Shown: positions 22,877 through 36,125 of the stretch, piece by piece
Layout: each line of letters begins with the position of its first letter
How positions within the stretch are numbered: position 1 is the first letter of the stretch
NCBI GenBank assembly: GCA_018340375.1
Contig: JAFFJZ010000072.1
Location: 1-64,000 of the forward strand
Direction of reading: 5' to 3'
Source: Gonatopus flavifemur
Lineage: Eukaryota; Arthropoda; Insecta; Hymenoptera; Dryinidae
DNA length: 64,000 nucleotides
Notes under the pieces: model-generated
What the model was told of the DNA's origin: nothing
What the model saw: only the letters and a program-made list of their open reading frames with translations
The model's database searches: none
Position numbers and translations under genes: made by a program

Positions 22877-25800
22877 CTTCAAATGAAGAAAATATATTAA
22901 CGAATCAGAGTGATAAATTCTGAAGCTCAATTTCATGGATTACTCGCATACTATAAGGCATCATTTCAGTCATATTAGGATAATATGATCAACAGCTTGA
23001 ACATAGCAGAGTGCTTATTCCCTGCTTTGAAGATTCCATATAAACCGATAAAAACCGATTCAAATCGAATGACGTTGGATAACACTAATAAAAACTACTC
23101 CGGTGCCCATTCGAAATGGATGAGACTGGATGGGAAATATTGTAGTAATATGATCCAATTGGTCATAGTCCAGTGGAAATATAAAGGGTTTTATCGGTCT
23201 CAATGGAAGCACGGTAGGGAATAAGCAGTAATAGGGATTTCCGCCTATGGCTCTCATAGAAATGAATGGGGTAATCACAGGAGAAGAACGGTGGATTCCT
23301 GGGCGGGAATAGGGTGAGAATAGAATTTTTCTGAATTGTAGATAATGAATGAGTCCCTTCGGGAAATACCCAATTGGGACAACTGCTCGTTTCATGAGAA
23401 TGTTGAATGAGTGACCTTGGGAACATTCTCATGTGGGCTCCTATGAGAATAAATGGGAAAATTCCACAAGATGAGCGTTGAATGAATTTGTGAAGGAAAT
23501 TTCAATTCGAATCTAACATTTCCTTCCACATTGATTCTGAATAGGTTTCAATTCTGGATAATAATCGATGAGGTTGCTTATTCATTCTGTGTAGATGTTT
23601 AACGGGATGTCAATGGGGAGTCTCCCATATCTATTCCTATGAGACGATGTGAAAAAATTCTAGAAGACGTACATCGAATAAGATCGAATTGGAAATTACT
23701 GGGGCAAAAATTCGATTCAATCCAATTGAGGGTTCGTATGCAAAAACCGACGATACGCTCGAAAAGTGATATAAGTATTGTCCAACCCATGACGTCACAC
23801 GTCAAAATCAAAAGTTGAAATTTTGTATGTTGAGCGATAGAGTGCGCTTCGCACGTCCAACGTGGCCATACTGGCCTACTGGCCAATTGGCTTTTGGTTT
23901 TTAAAATAGTACATATGGATGAAGAGTATATATATATATAAAAGTTGGAATTTCGGAAATTGAAAAATACTGGGTGATAGGTAATGAAAAATCAATCCGA
24001 GTCTTCGTTTACGATTTTTTTCTATGATAGATAGTTTTCGAGAAAAAAAATGAAAACTACCTATTATTTCACAGCAAAAATCAATGTTTTTGAACATTAA
24101 ACTCATTCTCACTCGGCCATTTTTCAATGTATCGAAATGAATCTTACGGAATCTGATTCGTGAGGCCTTTTCGCAGACAACAATGTTGGAAAGATGTGCA
24201 AAAATTGACAACAAATTGATAAATTTTTAATTCGAAGTAAAAACCACGCTTTCCATGCTCCGCACTGGAAAAGTGGTGGAGAGAATATGAGATATAAAAA
24301 ACTTCCAGCGACAAAGTTGGCCATTAGTCTATGGACAAACTTTATGGAAAATTTCAAATCGATTGGTCAGTTACTTTGTAAGATACAGTGATTTATTTAT
24401 GAACGCGTCACGGAAATTTTTCATGATTTTGTGACGTTTACCGTCTGAATATTGAAATACGTTAGAAAATTTGATATTTATTGATCATTGCTCATATTAT
24501 TTATTGAAAAACATCAGCAATTGTTTTGAAACATCTCAAATCTCTTATTTTGGTATGAATTTAATTGTTTTCGAAGAATTTGAACAGAGTTTATATGAGA
24601 ATTTCATAATTTGAGTAGTGAATTTATGCAAGGTTTGTTTTATAAGTGCTACATGAAAATTTTCATACACAGAATTCGATATCCTCGATCAATTTTGATC
24701 ATTATGATTGATTATTTACCACGTCAATTTCTTTTGTTCAAATCTATATTTCTAACATTATGAAACTTAACCTATCGATTTCACAATTCATTGATATGTT
24801 ATGTATGATGAACTTATAAAAAATCCGAGATGAGAAGTTAAATGCCATCAAAAATAACAATTTTCTATTTTAATTATCATAAAAAGAATTCCAATATTCA
24901 TATTCAATTTACTGACCTTCAACTCACCAAAATTTACCGATTCAGAGTTGCAAAGGTTCAATCATTTCAAATAATGCTTTATTCTGGTCTAAACTCAGAA
25001 TTTTGCATCATATAAGTGCTAGATTGGGCCAGCATCGGTAGCCAATACTCAATTCCAAAACCAATGGTTAGATTGGTATGGAAAATGGAATCTTTCATGT
25101 GCACGAGCACAGTCAAGGCTGAATTCAACCAGGATCGATGAAGATCGGCCACCAATAATTCGCCAATCTTGGGCCAACCTTGGCCCAATGAGGAATATCA
25201 AGGCTTTTTGATTGTAAAGAACAAATTGAGAGATTTTAATACTTTTTGGTAGTGAATTTATTGGGAATTTCAGAACAGAGTTGGCGACACGATCCTTCGC
25301 TCTAATCCTCTGTTGTCTATGCTCTCATGATTCTCCCATTGCGGGGCAGTTGAAAACGTGCTTCTGTTTGAAGGAAGAAGCAATAACAGAAAAAGAAAGG
25401 GATCCCTGGTTTTCCAGATCTACTTGTTCTTTCGAAATATGGTGGAAGCGTAACGGCAACACAAGTTGTTCTCAACTTGTGTTCAAAGAAAGATTTCCTC
25501 CTCTCTGTAGCTAGAGTACAGAAATCTTCCTTACCGTATGCGTATATTTCCTGGGATAAATTTGTCGATAGGGCAACAGATTTCTGTCTCACCTCTAATG
25601 ACAATTCACCTATAGAAATCCAACAAAAGGGAGGAATAGAATTGGAAACATCTGAATTGTGATAGGGTATTCGAAAAAAAATAACACAGATGGAGAAGAG
25701 AGAGGAAGAATGAAATTTGAAAAAGATTTAACGTTCTCGTTACACCTTCCCCTTTTTTTAACAAAATCCCGTAGGGAATTCGGCAAGAGATCAGAGATCG

Positions 25801-25915
25801 GCATCGGCAGTTGTGGTAAATAGAATTTGACAAATTATTCTAATGATTATATCAATGATAATGATAATAGTAATAGTAATAGTAGAAATGTTAATATGAT
25901 TATATTAATAATGGT
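22877..25915. other. No gene recognised
   Basis: AT-rich sequence with a run of attctcat and aatgagaat words at about 23240-23480 that is shared with 44280-44520, possibly fragments of a dispersed repeat. An (AT)n stretch lies near 23930. None of the short open frames shows a domain or good splice borders. Confidence 0.4.
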
Positions 25916-25919
25916 GGAA

Positions 25920-27420
25920 TTTTCACACATCAAGTCCATAAGGGCGTTTTGGCGTGTCCGATTCTGTGGACAGTTGATTCAACGGGTAGAGTTGTTCTTT
26001 CTGTTCGTTGTCATCTGTTGGAGGTTTGGAGTCTATGGTGGTGGTGATGTCATTGTGTAGGGATCGAGTGTTTCCGTTGGAAATGGTAACATTTTATATC
26101 ATGTACCGTCCGTTTCATACATGGGTGGTACCATATTATTACAGGGAATTTCCGTTTCTTGAGTTGAGAGAGGATATGAGTTTTAGGCATCATGAAGTGT
26201 TTTGTGTTGCCTTCCATGACTGGTAGCTCTTGGTAGCATCTTGTAGTGGTTGCAACTGTAACTTCCACAGGTATGCACTCAATCAATCAAGTGACCTCTC
26301 CGGTGATGATGGCGGTGAATCCAGGTCCTTTTTGGAAATTATAAGCGAATTCTTCAGGCTTCACGAGGGCCAGAGTCTGTGCCTCAGGATTTCTTGCTCT
26401 AGACGACATTTCTGAATTATAACGTCTTTGTATAGGTTGTTGATTTGAGTCCTAATGAATTTTTTGACGTGAACGGATTTGCTGTTCACGTAAGTAAAAA
26501 GGTCCAAGTCCTGGGTTTTCATGGTTTTCGGTCTTGAGGAGAAATTCTCACGTCTTCCTCTCAATATGGAGAGTTTGGGATGCTGTGTTTTGATTAGCTG
26601 ATAACCACACATATATTGTGATTGTTCGGCGGTGAGAGCAAAAGTTATATCCTCAGTCTTCACTGAATACACAGTCCCTCGGTATCGAGGTGACAAATCT
26701 TGTAGTTTGGGAGAAAATCCTTCGTATAAAACTACATCACGGTTACATTTACATGTTTGTTTAGGTATCACGTTCCAGTACGCATGTCCTCTTAGAAAGT
26801 TCACACAATTTCCGGATGATAAGATGCATTGGGTGCCAGATGACAAAATTAATTCGTTCTTCCCTAAGTCGGTTCTGGCGTGATATCCAATAAGAGTAAT
26901 TTTGACTGTGCCTTGGACGATGACATCGCTTCAAGTTCCATAAAGGAGTCTCGGCGTAGAAGTCACCTCCACATTGTCCTTCGCTAGTGACCTCCCCAGC
27001 GATAGTGATTGCATAGCTGTTGGTAGCGTTGATTCTGATGCCCTGGATAGATGTTGATCCAGTATCATGAAGACCTCTGCATTTCTCTCTTGTTTTTCCC
27101 ATGATGTACTCGGCATATCTTCCTTTTATTGCAAAGTTGTGTGAAAACATTCCGCAATGATCAATCTCACGGAAAATTCCCACTTTACACATATGCACAT
27201 GTACATTTCCAAAGTCTATTATTCGCAATAACTGCATGTACGTGGTGGTTTCATTGACTGTTGGTTCAACGATATTGCAATGATCTATTTCATTCAATGA
27301 TATTGTGGTTATGTTGAAGTTAGGGGCTGAACAATCATATGCTATCAGTCCATCCGTTGATCCTGGGTGTAGTCCAATGTAGATGATGGCAAGTTGCCAC
27401 AGAATCGTCTGCAGCGCCAT
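25920..27420 (-). pseudogene. Chuvirus-like glycoprotein (env-like), broken
   Basis: The first frame (27420-26761) starts with a hydrophobic signal peptide and then AYDCSAPNFN and ISLNEIDHC, a pattern I associate with class III-type glycoproteins of chuviruses and of retroelements that captured them. Further cysteines follow in a spaced pattern (HMCKVG, HCGMFSH, GQCGGDFY). The frame shifts at about 26800-26840 into a second segment (to 26361) with GYQL and a region rich in Arg and Lys. A third segment with VPVEVTVATTT and RCYQELPV follows after an in-frame stop near 26288 and fades by about 25920. No C-terminal membrane anchor is visible, so it is truncated as well as frameshifted. Family glycoproteins mediate receptor binding and fusion; this copy cannot. 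The assignment is by memory of motifs, not by search. Confidence 0.6.
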
Positions 27421-27691
27421 GTTACGCCTGGGGGTGGGTTGACTTTAAAATTTGTACGAAAGAAATGTTTTCAATTCTACAATTTTAGTTGCTATGGAAC
27501 TAAAATCAGTCATTAAAATGTTGACATATTTGAATTTGGATATAGTCAGCAGAACTGGATCTGTTTCTCTGATATGAAAGAGGTTAATTATGTATTTGTA
27601 TATCATGCTGTGTTTTTTTTTGTTATATTCAACTCAACCTAGGTATTTTTATACCGCAGTTTAGGCAAAAATTTATCCTGTTACTATTTTG

Positions 27692-29474
27692 TTAAAATTT
27701 CCGAAAATCGGTACCACAGTGTGAACAAAAATTAATTTCCTTAGAAATTACTGTTGATGGATTATCAGTTGAAATTTTCGTATAGGGCCTCCTCAATGTT
27801 TTTGCTGCAGTGCTAATGTCTCTAAATTGAGCGGCGGATAATTTTGGTTTTCTCCTTTGTTTTTCACTCAAGGTTCTGATGGATTGGATTACAACCTCAT
27901 CAGAAACTCCAGTGTTTCCTGTGTAGGGATTTCTGAATGTACATGTGGGTGGTAACGTCACAGGTCTGTCGGAGATTCCGTTTCCATCTATGAATTTGTT
28001 ATCAGCAATATCTTTCGACCTTTCGATAGCAACTTGTAATGCAAATCTTCTGAAACGCCATTCTATTTCATCTTTTTGGTGTACGCATACAGGACGAAAA
28101 TCACGAGTGTCGAAGTTATTGAGGTAGGCGTGTTTTTGCGTTCTGGTATAGTTCTTATGACTTTGATTTGTGCAAATTAGGGAACCAAAATAACGGCCAT
28201 CCACTCCCTTGATAGTTTTGTTTTTCCAAGTTAGTTTATCACAAGAAACGGTTTTACCCTTCAAGGTTTCATTAATTGGAGTGTTTTTAGTGTACTCAAA
28301 GAATTTAGTGGAGGCTGCACTAACGTATTTCTTTACGTAATCAGTATTCGTGGGTTCCTTGAATCTGAAATAAATAACTGAAGTTCCGAGAATTTGACAT
28401 CTGAAATTCCATTCTATTGTGTCTTCTGTTTTCATACAGGTTCCACAGAAATCGCGAGGGTTCATGTTACATCTATTGGCCTTTCTCTGTAAATTGGTAT
28501 TCCCATGAGCTTGGTTCTTGCATTTTGAGTTATTGGATTCTACACTCCCTTCCCCTCTGATTCCGTTAAGTTTCCAATGGTAATGATCATTGAATTCATC
28601 ATTCAACATTCCCTTTTTTGCTGAAATTTTATAATACGCAATGTCCGTGATCTTTGAACTGGTCCTATCTTGTTGATTTTCTGATGGAATTTTATCGTCA
28701 ATGAAAATTTTTTGTACAATCAATGCGCCACGAGTGATAGCGACTTGTGAGGTGTTATTACGGAACTTCCATTCTTTGGGATTTCCTTCACATATGCAGT
28801 TTGTACAAAAATCTCCAGAATCAAAGTCAGGTTCATTAGCCTTTATCCTGAGTGGCGTTAAATCGACTAGTTCGTGTGGAAATTGCAAACAAGGTTGGAA
28901 AACAATCTACCATCCATACCCTTAATAGTACCGTTGTCCCAAATTAACCTATCACAAACTCTAGTTTTTTCAATTTCGTGGAGATTTCGCGCAAGCCGGT
29001 GTTTGGATTCATCAATGGATTCTCCTTTGAGGGTTGCTCAGTAGGGATCACATCCATGAATCCAACATCCAATTTTACTCCAGCATCATTCAAATTCAAT
29101 TTTCTGGGTTTACAATTTTCTAAGGAGAGAAATGGCGATATTAAAGGTTTTTCTCTGTCGTCTTCCTCATCTTCAGGATTGCTGAATGAAAAGTCATCGG
29201 TATCGTGGATGATAGAAATTGGTTCCGGGGAATATCCAGAAGAAGAAGGCTGATCTTCTTTCGGAGTTCCCCATCCTAGTTTATCATCACGCTTCTGACG
29301 TTTCTGGAGGTGTTCATCGTTTATCCTTTCCCTGATAGCAACCTTCTGACTTTTACGGAATGAACCTTTGGTATTGAGCAGGCTCAACTTTTCAAGTTTC
29401 ACATCCCGGTTGCATTCGATAACTTCCTCGGTGGGTAGTCCCTTGGAAGGTTTCCCAGGATTCGTGAATTCCAT
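27692..29474 (-). pseudogene. ORF-X: unrecognised protein with three copies of a Cys/Trp-rich domain
   Basis: The start at 29474 opens 176 codons of a charged, serine-rich, acidic region (FSNPEDEEDD) that stops at 28944. A one-base shift carries the frame into the first repeat, and a second shift near 28890 leads into the long frame 28888-27692. Three units of roughly 130 residues can be aligned by eye. Each has a first half with Cys-Asp-x-Leu-x-Trp and IKGxDGR or a variant, a middle FDxxDF followed by Cys, and an end with EWxFR then QVAI or similar. The C-terminus ends in a Cys-x2-Cys (FCSHCG). Without the two shifts the protein would be about 590 residues. I do not recognise the domain. It sits between pol and the env-like gene on the same strand. 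Confidence 0.6.
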
Positions 29475-29869
29475 CTCTGGGTTTCAGAGTATGAACTTAT
29501 GCGCATATATGTATGTATATGGATATATATGTGTTAATGCGTAAGTGTACTGTGAATAGTAAGATGGTGAGTTAATGAATAAAAATTATGAAAGATTCTA
29601 TGTGGGAATAAGAGTGTGATTGTGAGTGATGGTGAGATTTTTTTTTTTATATGTATCAACTCCTTAAGATTCATTTTCATGGGGATAATGAAAAAAATGG
29701 AATAAAATGAGAAATCTAAAATATAAGATAGAACTCATTATTCAAATGATGAGAAAACAAAATAATAACGACAAAAAATTCGAAATTTGAGGGTGGAATT
29801 ATGGGTTTGGAATTTATCATTCCAATTGTGAAGAATTGAAATCCATATTTATATATGTGTATATATATA

Positions 29870-31901
29870 CAGGGTGAGGCATTTAAAGTGTCGCGGGCGT
29901 TTTTTCCAAAAATAAAATGAGATACGAGAAAATTTTTCGGACAAAAATTGTAGGGTATCGAGGGGGACATCCGATGGTGGCCTTGGCTTTGACCTCAAAT
30001 CTCATCTTCAAGGGCATTCTGAGGTCAACTCTTGCTTTTTAAATAGCATCTCATATTTTTTACTGCAGATTTGGATTCTAGGTCAAAAACCAAGAAACTT
30101 TTGTCTGAACCATTTTCCTGAAATCCGCAAAGATGGCGCTCTAATCGATATTGTTCCATACTGAATCTGACATTAGAATAACTCGAAAACGAAGGGTCTT
30201 GGAGGAGAATGTTTCGGACAAAAGTTGTCTGATTCCAAGGGGGACCCCTTGAACTGAAACGGAGGTGATGGGGTATAACAGACAAAACACAACACATTTC
30301 AATCGTCTACATCACTTGGATAATTTTAATGCAGTAGATGCTCAGAATGATGGCCTTCGACTTCAATACACATTTCAAAACGTTTTACAAAAGATTGCTG
30401 AACTCGTGCTAAAATATCTTCATTGATGCTCGCGCATGCATTGATGATTCGTTGACGCATATTCTCAGGTGTAGTCGGTGCTTGTTGATAAACTGTATCT
30501 TTTATGTATCCCCATAAAAAAAAATCTGGAGAAGTAAGATCCGGAGAACGGGCAGGCCAATGAACTGGTCCACGACGTCCTATCCATCGTCCAGGATAAT
30601 CTCTGTCCAATATTTCTCGAGCTGTGACTGCATAATGGGATGGACAACCATCGTGTTGATACCACATATTCAATCGTTCCTGAATAGGTATGTCTTCAAG
30701 TAATGTTGGAAGTACTTGATCTAAGAAATGTCTGTACTTCTCTCCATTTAGCGTATCTGCAATGAAGTACGGTCCAATTACTCGAGATCGAAAAATACCA
30801 CACCAAACATTCACAGTCCATTGTCTTTGATGCTCTACTTGACGTAACCATCTTGGATTTTCTGTCGCCCAGTAATGCATATTATGTCGATTTACTTGAC
30901 CATGATTGGTGAACGTCGACTCATCAGAAAATAATATGTTGATGAAGTTGTTATTGTGCATTTGCGCTAGACCCCATCGACAAAACTGTACACGATTTTC
31001 GAAATCATCACCGTGAAGGTCTTGATGCAAACAAATGTGATACGGATGGAATTTGTGACGTTTCAGTATTCGAAGAACACTTCTTCGAGAAATTCCCGAA
31101 TGGAGTTCAATTTCACGAGAGCTCACGTGTGGATTATTGGCTACTGCAGCTAGTACATTAACTTCCGCATTTTCTCCGCTAACAGTTCTCATTCGATGTC
31201 GTTTTTCCCTTGTAACACTTCCCGTTTCTGAGGATAATTTTGTAATGCGTTGAAAATACCTAATGGATGGCGTTGTTCTTTCAGGAAATCGTTCTGCATA
31301 CAAGTCATATGCTTGTCTGGGGTTCTTATGCACTTCACCGTAAATGTAGATCATATCGATCTTTTCAGAAACCGTGTATCGGATATCCATGATTTTCAAT
31401 TTGTCATGAACCAAGTAATAATCAGATGTAACTGACAAACTGACTTTCAAAATCGTGAATTTTCACTGAACCCCGTCGTTTGTTGACATCGCGTGAGCTC
31501 TGAATGGTGGTAATGTAGACGATTGAAATGTGTTGTGTATTGACAACTTTTGTACGAAACATCCTTTTGCAAGACCCTTCGTTTTCGAGTTATTCGAATG
31601 TCAGATTCAAAATGGAACAATATCGATTAGAGCGCCATTTTTGCGGATTTCAGGAAAATGGTTCAGACAAAAGTTTCTTGGTTTTTGACCTAGAATCCAA
31701 ATCTGCAGTAAAAAATATGAGATGCTATTTGAAAAACAAGAGTTGATCTCAGAATGCCCTTGAAGATGAGATTTGAGGTCAAAGCCAAGGCCACCATCGG
31801 ATGCCCCCCTCGGTACCCTACAACTTTTGTCCGAAAAATTTTCTCGTATCTCACTTTATTTTTGGAAAAAATGCCCGCGACACTTTAAATGCCCCACCCT
31901 G
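29870..31901 (-). mobile_element. DD41D mariner-like element with about 400-bp inverted repeats
   Basis: Flanked by TA on both sides (29868-29869, 31902-31903). The tips read CAGGGTGRGGCATTTAAAGT. The inverted repeats run about 430 bp on the left and about 390 bp on the right, differing by an internal deletion of about 50 bp and few substitutions. The 2032-bp element contains one open transposase gene. It is inserted between pol and ORF-X of the gypsy B region. Long inverted repeats are uncommon in mariner relatives. Confidence 0.9.
30326..31390 (-). CDS. Mariner-like transposase, DD41D type, intact
   Basis: 354 codons from the ATG at 31390; an in-frame ATG at 31450 would add 20 residues that look less like the family start. 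The N-terminal half carries two helix-turn-helix regions (about 5-60 and 75-125, including SRRSVLRILKRHKFHPYH). The catalytic domain has the first Asp in FSDESTF, the second in YQHDGCPSHY and the third in LTSPDFF, with 41 residues between the second and third, hence DD41D, as in rosa-type elements. No stop or frameshift was seen, so this copy may still encode active enzyme. It cuts and pastes its own element at TA sites in the nucleus. Confidence 0.9.
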   Translation of the reverse strand: MDIRYTVSEKIDMIYIYGEVHKNPRQAYDLYAERFPERTTPSIRYFQRITKLSSETGSVTREKRHRMRTVSGENAEVNVLAAVANNPHVSSREIELHSGISRRSVLRILKRHKFHPYHICLHQDLHGDDFENRVQFCRWGLAQMHNNNFINILFSDESTFTNHGQVNRHNMHYWATENPRWLRQVEHQRQWTVNVWCGIFRSRVIGPYFIADTLNGEKYRHFLDQVLPTLLEDIPIQERLNMWYQHDGCPSHYAVTAREILDRDYPGRWIGRRGPVHWPARSPDLTSPDFFLWGYIKDTVYQQAPTTPENMRQRIINACASINEDILARVQQSFVKRFEMCIEVEGHHSEHLLH

Positions 31902-31979
31902 TATATATATATTCATATCATATGGAAAATAACAAAAAAAAAGGACTGAATTAAATCATCGATTACTTCTTCACGTTTA

Positions 31980-34900
31980 CTCTCTCTCATCATTATATAA
32001 GACTATTCTATCAACGGAAACAATTTTCTCTTGTTTCCCTATTTGTATCTTTATATTTTTGTCATTGAGGAGTTCTTATATTTAATATGGTCCTTCATAG
32101 AGATTTCCCCGTTTTTTGGTTTTCATTCCCTCTTCCAATAATATCATGTCTCCAGCTTGGAATTTCATGAACCTAGTATTCTGATTGTAGTGAGCTTCAG
32201 ACTTTTCTTTAGCTATTCGGAGATTTTCCCTAGCTTCACGTTGGAACCTATCTAGTCGAGCCATTAATTCAATCATATACTCATCATATGTGCTTAATTG
32301 TTCATAAGGAGGCAAAGGTTGACTTGAGGGTAGTAAAGGGAATCTTCCAGAAACGAGCTCATAAGGAGTCCGTTCAGTGGCTTCATGAATACTAGTATTA
32401 TATCACAACATTGCTAGTTCAATCCATTGGTCCCATTCAGAATCTCGCGACACGAATTGTCTAGGATATTCAGCTAACACGGCGTGTAACCTTTCTAGAG
32501 AACCGTTGGTTTGTGAGTGAAACGCGGTTGTTTTTAGCTGTCTGATATTCAATCGTTCAGTCATAGGCTTCATGAATTTTGAAATGAAATTTGTACCTTG
32601 GTCGGTAAGTATTATTTTCGGTGCCCCATGAATACACACGAATCTCTTTAGAAATGCGTCCGCAATTGTTGATGCAATTGCGTTCTTCAGTACTACTCCT
32701 GTAGAATGTTTGGTCAACAGACATTGCATGGTCAGTACATATCGATGTCCTTCTGTGCTAACGCGGAGGGGTCCCACGATGTCTAAGGCAATTTTCCCAA
32801 ATGCGTAACCAGGTATGTCGGTATCACCATTGATTGTCCATTTTTTGTTCTGCCGATTTTCTTCAATTTACACTGTAGACACTCAGATATGTAGTTTTGT
32901 ACATCTTCCTTGATGTAGTCCCAGTAATAATTCAGACGTAGTCGGTTGAAGATCTTAGTAACTCCTTTATGTCCTCCTACGGCAGAATCATGGGCTTCTT
33001 TGATCAAATCTCTTCTTTCTGAAACGTCCGGAACTCTTACTATTCCAAAAAAAAATGTGGGGTTGATCGGAATGTGGTAGAATTCTTTATTGAATTCAAT
33101 AATAACTCTGTTCCATTCGAGTTCATTAGAGAATTCCATCTTCGGAATGCTGCAGCTACTTATCTCGTTCAATCTCATGATCAATTTCAATTTCCTAATC
33201 GAATCTTGAAGGTACATCATAGTTCCTCGAATCGTAAGGATCCTATCAGATGGTTCTATGGAGAGTCCGAACTACTATTCCAGTCTCTCTTCTGTACCTA
33301 TTGTCCGTTCCAAGTCCATGGGCTCAAAACATCCCATATCAATTTTTTCCGAAAAGTTTTTGATAATGTTTTCGAAAGGTCTTCCCTTATTATTGAGAAA
33401 AAACACATAATAGTCCTGCTTTAATCCTGAAGGATCTCTCGATTCGTAGATGCTTTATCCGAGGATCAGTTTGTCCAGATTTTCATATAAATTTTCATAA
33501 GTTCCTTCATCATCCGATTCGTCATATCCTGACTTTTCATCGTCGTCTATATGTTCAGATGGGTAGTCTGGTATGATTTCATCATAATCTTCCACGGTAT
33601 TTCGATTGAGACATCTGTGATAAGATTCTTCATCATCTGATTCATGGCTTGATGAGTTTCTTCCAAAGTCATAGTGATTCCTTTCATGTCCATTTTCATT
33701 TTGGTGTTGGTTTTAATCGATGATGGATTCTGTATCATCTGAATAGTTAATTTGGTCTCTTCCTTGAAGCAAAGGATTTTGTTCATCATTGAATTCCTCG
33801 ATATATTCGTCGAGTTTTTCAAGGGACTCCTTTTCAATTCTTTTGTTTTTCTCTCTGATTTCCTCTCGGTATTGCTATCCTTTTTGTGTCAGCTTGGGAA
33901 TCCTTGTAGATCTTCTTGGTTGCGTTTCCATGTTATGAAGCGTTTTAACATTCCGATCATCGATCTCAATACTTTCGTTGGGTATAGGTGGATTATTTCT
34001 CGATTATCGTTCGTTTTTCCGCCCTTATGAATCATATCGAAGTCATATTCTTCGAGTTTGAGCCTCTATCTGGTTGGGCGAGAAGTTGGGTCCTTTGCGG
34101 TCCTCATCCATACTAGCGGTTTGTGGTCCGTCACGATGGTGGATTTTCTTCCATACAAGTACGGTCGGAATTGAGATACACTGTATAAAATTGCTGGTGC
34201 CTCTTTTTCGTACGTACTGTACTTCATTTCTGTTTGATTCAATAGTCTTGATATTCAAGCACAGGGCTGGTCCTTGACTCAGAATCCCAGCAATTGCATA
34301 ACCACTTGCGTCAGTGGTTAACAAGAATGGTTTAGTGAAATCGGGGTATTGAAGTACCGGTTCCGCGCATGAACTGTTTTTGAGAGTTTCAAAAGCTTCT
34401 TACTGATCTTGATTCTATTTGAATGGGACCCCCTTCATCAATAGTTTTGTCAGAGGTCTCAAGATTTCGGATAAATTGTGTATGAATCGACGGTAGTACC
34501 CAGCTAATCCCAGGAATTGTTTATTGTTTTCGGAATTTTTGGGAATTGGGAACTTCCGCACAGCTTCAATTTTCCTCGGATCTGGTTTCAATCCTTCATC
34601 CGAATTTATGTGTCCGAGATTTGCAACTTCTCGGCATAAGAATTCGCATTTATCAGGTTGTAGTTTCGAATTGGCTTCTTTTAGTCGTGCGATTAGATTG
34701 AAATATTTTTTTTCATGTTCGCTCAGTTTTCGCGTAGATAACGATGTCATCTAAGTAGACAAACAATTCTATCCCTCGGAGTCCAGTCAAGACAATGTTC
34801 ATAAGGTGTTGAAAAGTAGATGGTGCGTTCTTCAGTCCAAATGGCATTCAGATGAACTCATAATGTCCATGCGGCGTGGAAAATGCAGTTTTGTGTTTAT

Positions 34901-36125
34901 CCTTGTTACTCATTTCAATTTGATGGATTCCGGAAGCGAGGTCGAACGTACTGAAAGATTTCGCGTGGCCCAATTGATCCAGGATCCCGGTGATATTAGG
35001 CAGAGGATAAGCGTTTCCTATGGTTTTTCCATTGAGAGCTCGAAGATCTAATACGAGACTCCATCTCTTATTCCCATGACTGTCCGCTTTTTCCGGGACG
35101 ATCCATACCGACGTATTGTACGGTGATTGTGAGGGTTGAATGATGTTGTTATTCAACATTCCATCCACTTGTCTTATAATTTCCTCTTTTGAATTCGGTG
35201 GAAACCTATATTGCTTTTTATGAATAGGTTTATCGTCAACAGTGGGGATTTCATGATCTAACACATTGGTGTGTGTTAATGGATCTCCAGGTATATGAAA
35301 TCTGTCCAAACTGTGTTTAATTAGAGTTTCGGCTCCCTCCTTTCCTTCGGAATCGAGATGATCTAACCTCAACAATTTTTTGGTCCTTTCAAATCGTTCA
35401 GCTCCTTTTTCACTCAGTTCCATTGATTTATTTGAGATTTTATGGGGATTTCTTTTCTTTTGATTTGTAATCCGTATCTTAGTTGCTTCTCTCGATTTTG
35501 AATTTATTCTTTCGATTTCTCCTCAATGCAATACCGGGATAGACACTTTGATTCCTTCATCGATGATGTTGACTACAGGCATGTGCGTATAGTCATTATA
35601 ATTTTTGACCACAGCGTTTCCCATGTAAACAGGTGGTATGTATCCTTCTTCTAGGTCACTTTTTCTGAGTTGAATTTTGACAATTCGACGTGTTCAAGGT
35701 GGGATCGTGTAGATTCTAGATTCCTGAAGAAAAAGAAATTTTCATATTTGTCAACTCCAAACAATCATGTTCCCAATTTATTTTTGCTTTTTGCTCGAAT
35801 AGGAAGGTAATACCTATTATCCAATCTTGCCTTATTGGAAAGTCATCAGGGACCACGTGGAATGTAATTGGGTAACCAAGTCAGTCCATGTCGAATGTCC
35901 CCAAAGTTGGGACAGTTTCTGGACAGATTCCGGATAGGTACAAAATCTCATTTGTATCGATTGGTATCAGGTCCTTGATGATATTTTGCTTAATGAGACA
36001 CACTCCGGCTCCTGCATCTAGTGAAAAGGTAACTGTCCGATTTCCGTAAGTTACTTTAATGGCAGGTGAGTGTAATTCCAGGGCTAGCTTTATATCGGTG
36101 CTTCCATAATCTCTTCTTGATGCAC
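31980..36125 (-). pseudogene. Pol of gypsy element B: protease, RT, RNase H, integrase (broken)
   Basis: In order on the minus strand: a protease with LDAGAGVCLIKQ (about 36030); an RT from about 35423 with LDLRALNGKT, FDLASGIHQIEM, MPFGL and an intact catalytic YLDDIVIY (about 34770-34750); RNase H with LTTDASGYAIAGILSQG (34318-34268); an integrase with GGHKGVTKIFNRLR, CLQCKLKK, a core with LDIVGPL, LTDQGTNF and NGSLERLH, and a C-terminal part with FQAGDMILLEEG and GNLYEGPY. Stops and shifts interrupt it, among them a TGA before MPFGL (about 34852), shifts in RNase H and a TAA after EGPY (32082). The frame runs out near 31980. It is a Ty3/gypsy element of the 412/17.6-like type by general motif style. 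Confidence 0.8.

Noticed and set aside
25000..25900. Possible 3' LTR of gypsy element B
   Set aside because: Compared by eye with 37.7-39.25 kb; no shared block long enough was found, so no LTR was annotated there.
33074..33424. Plus-strand open frame of 116 codons
   Set aside because: It lies opposite the integrase/RNase H region of gypsy B, has no motif, and is a shadow.
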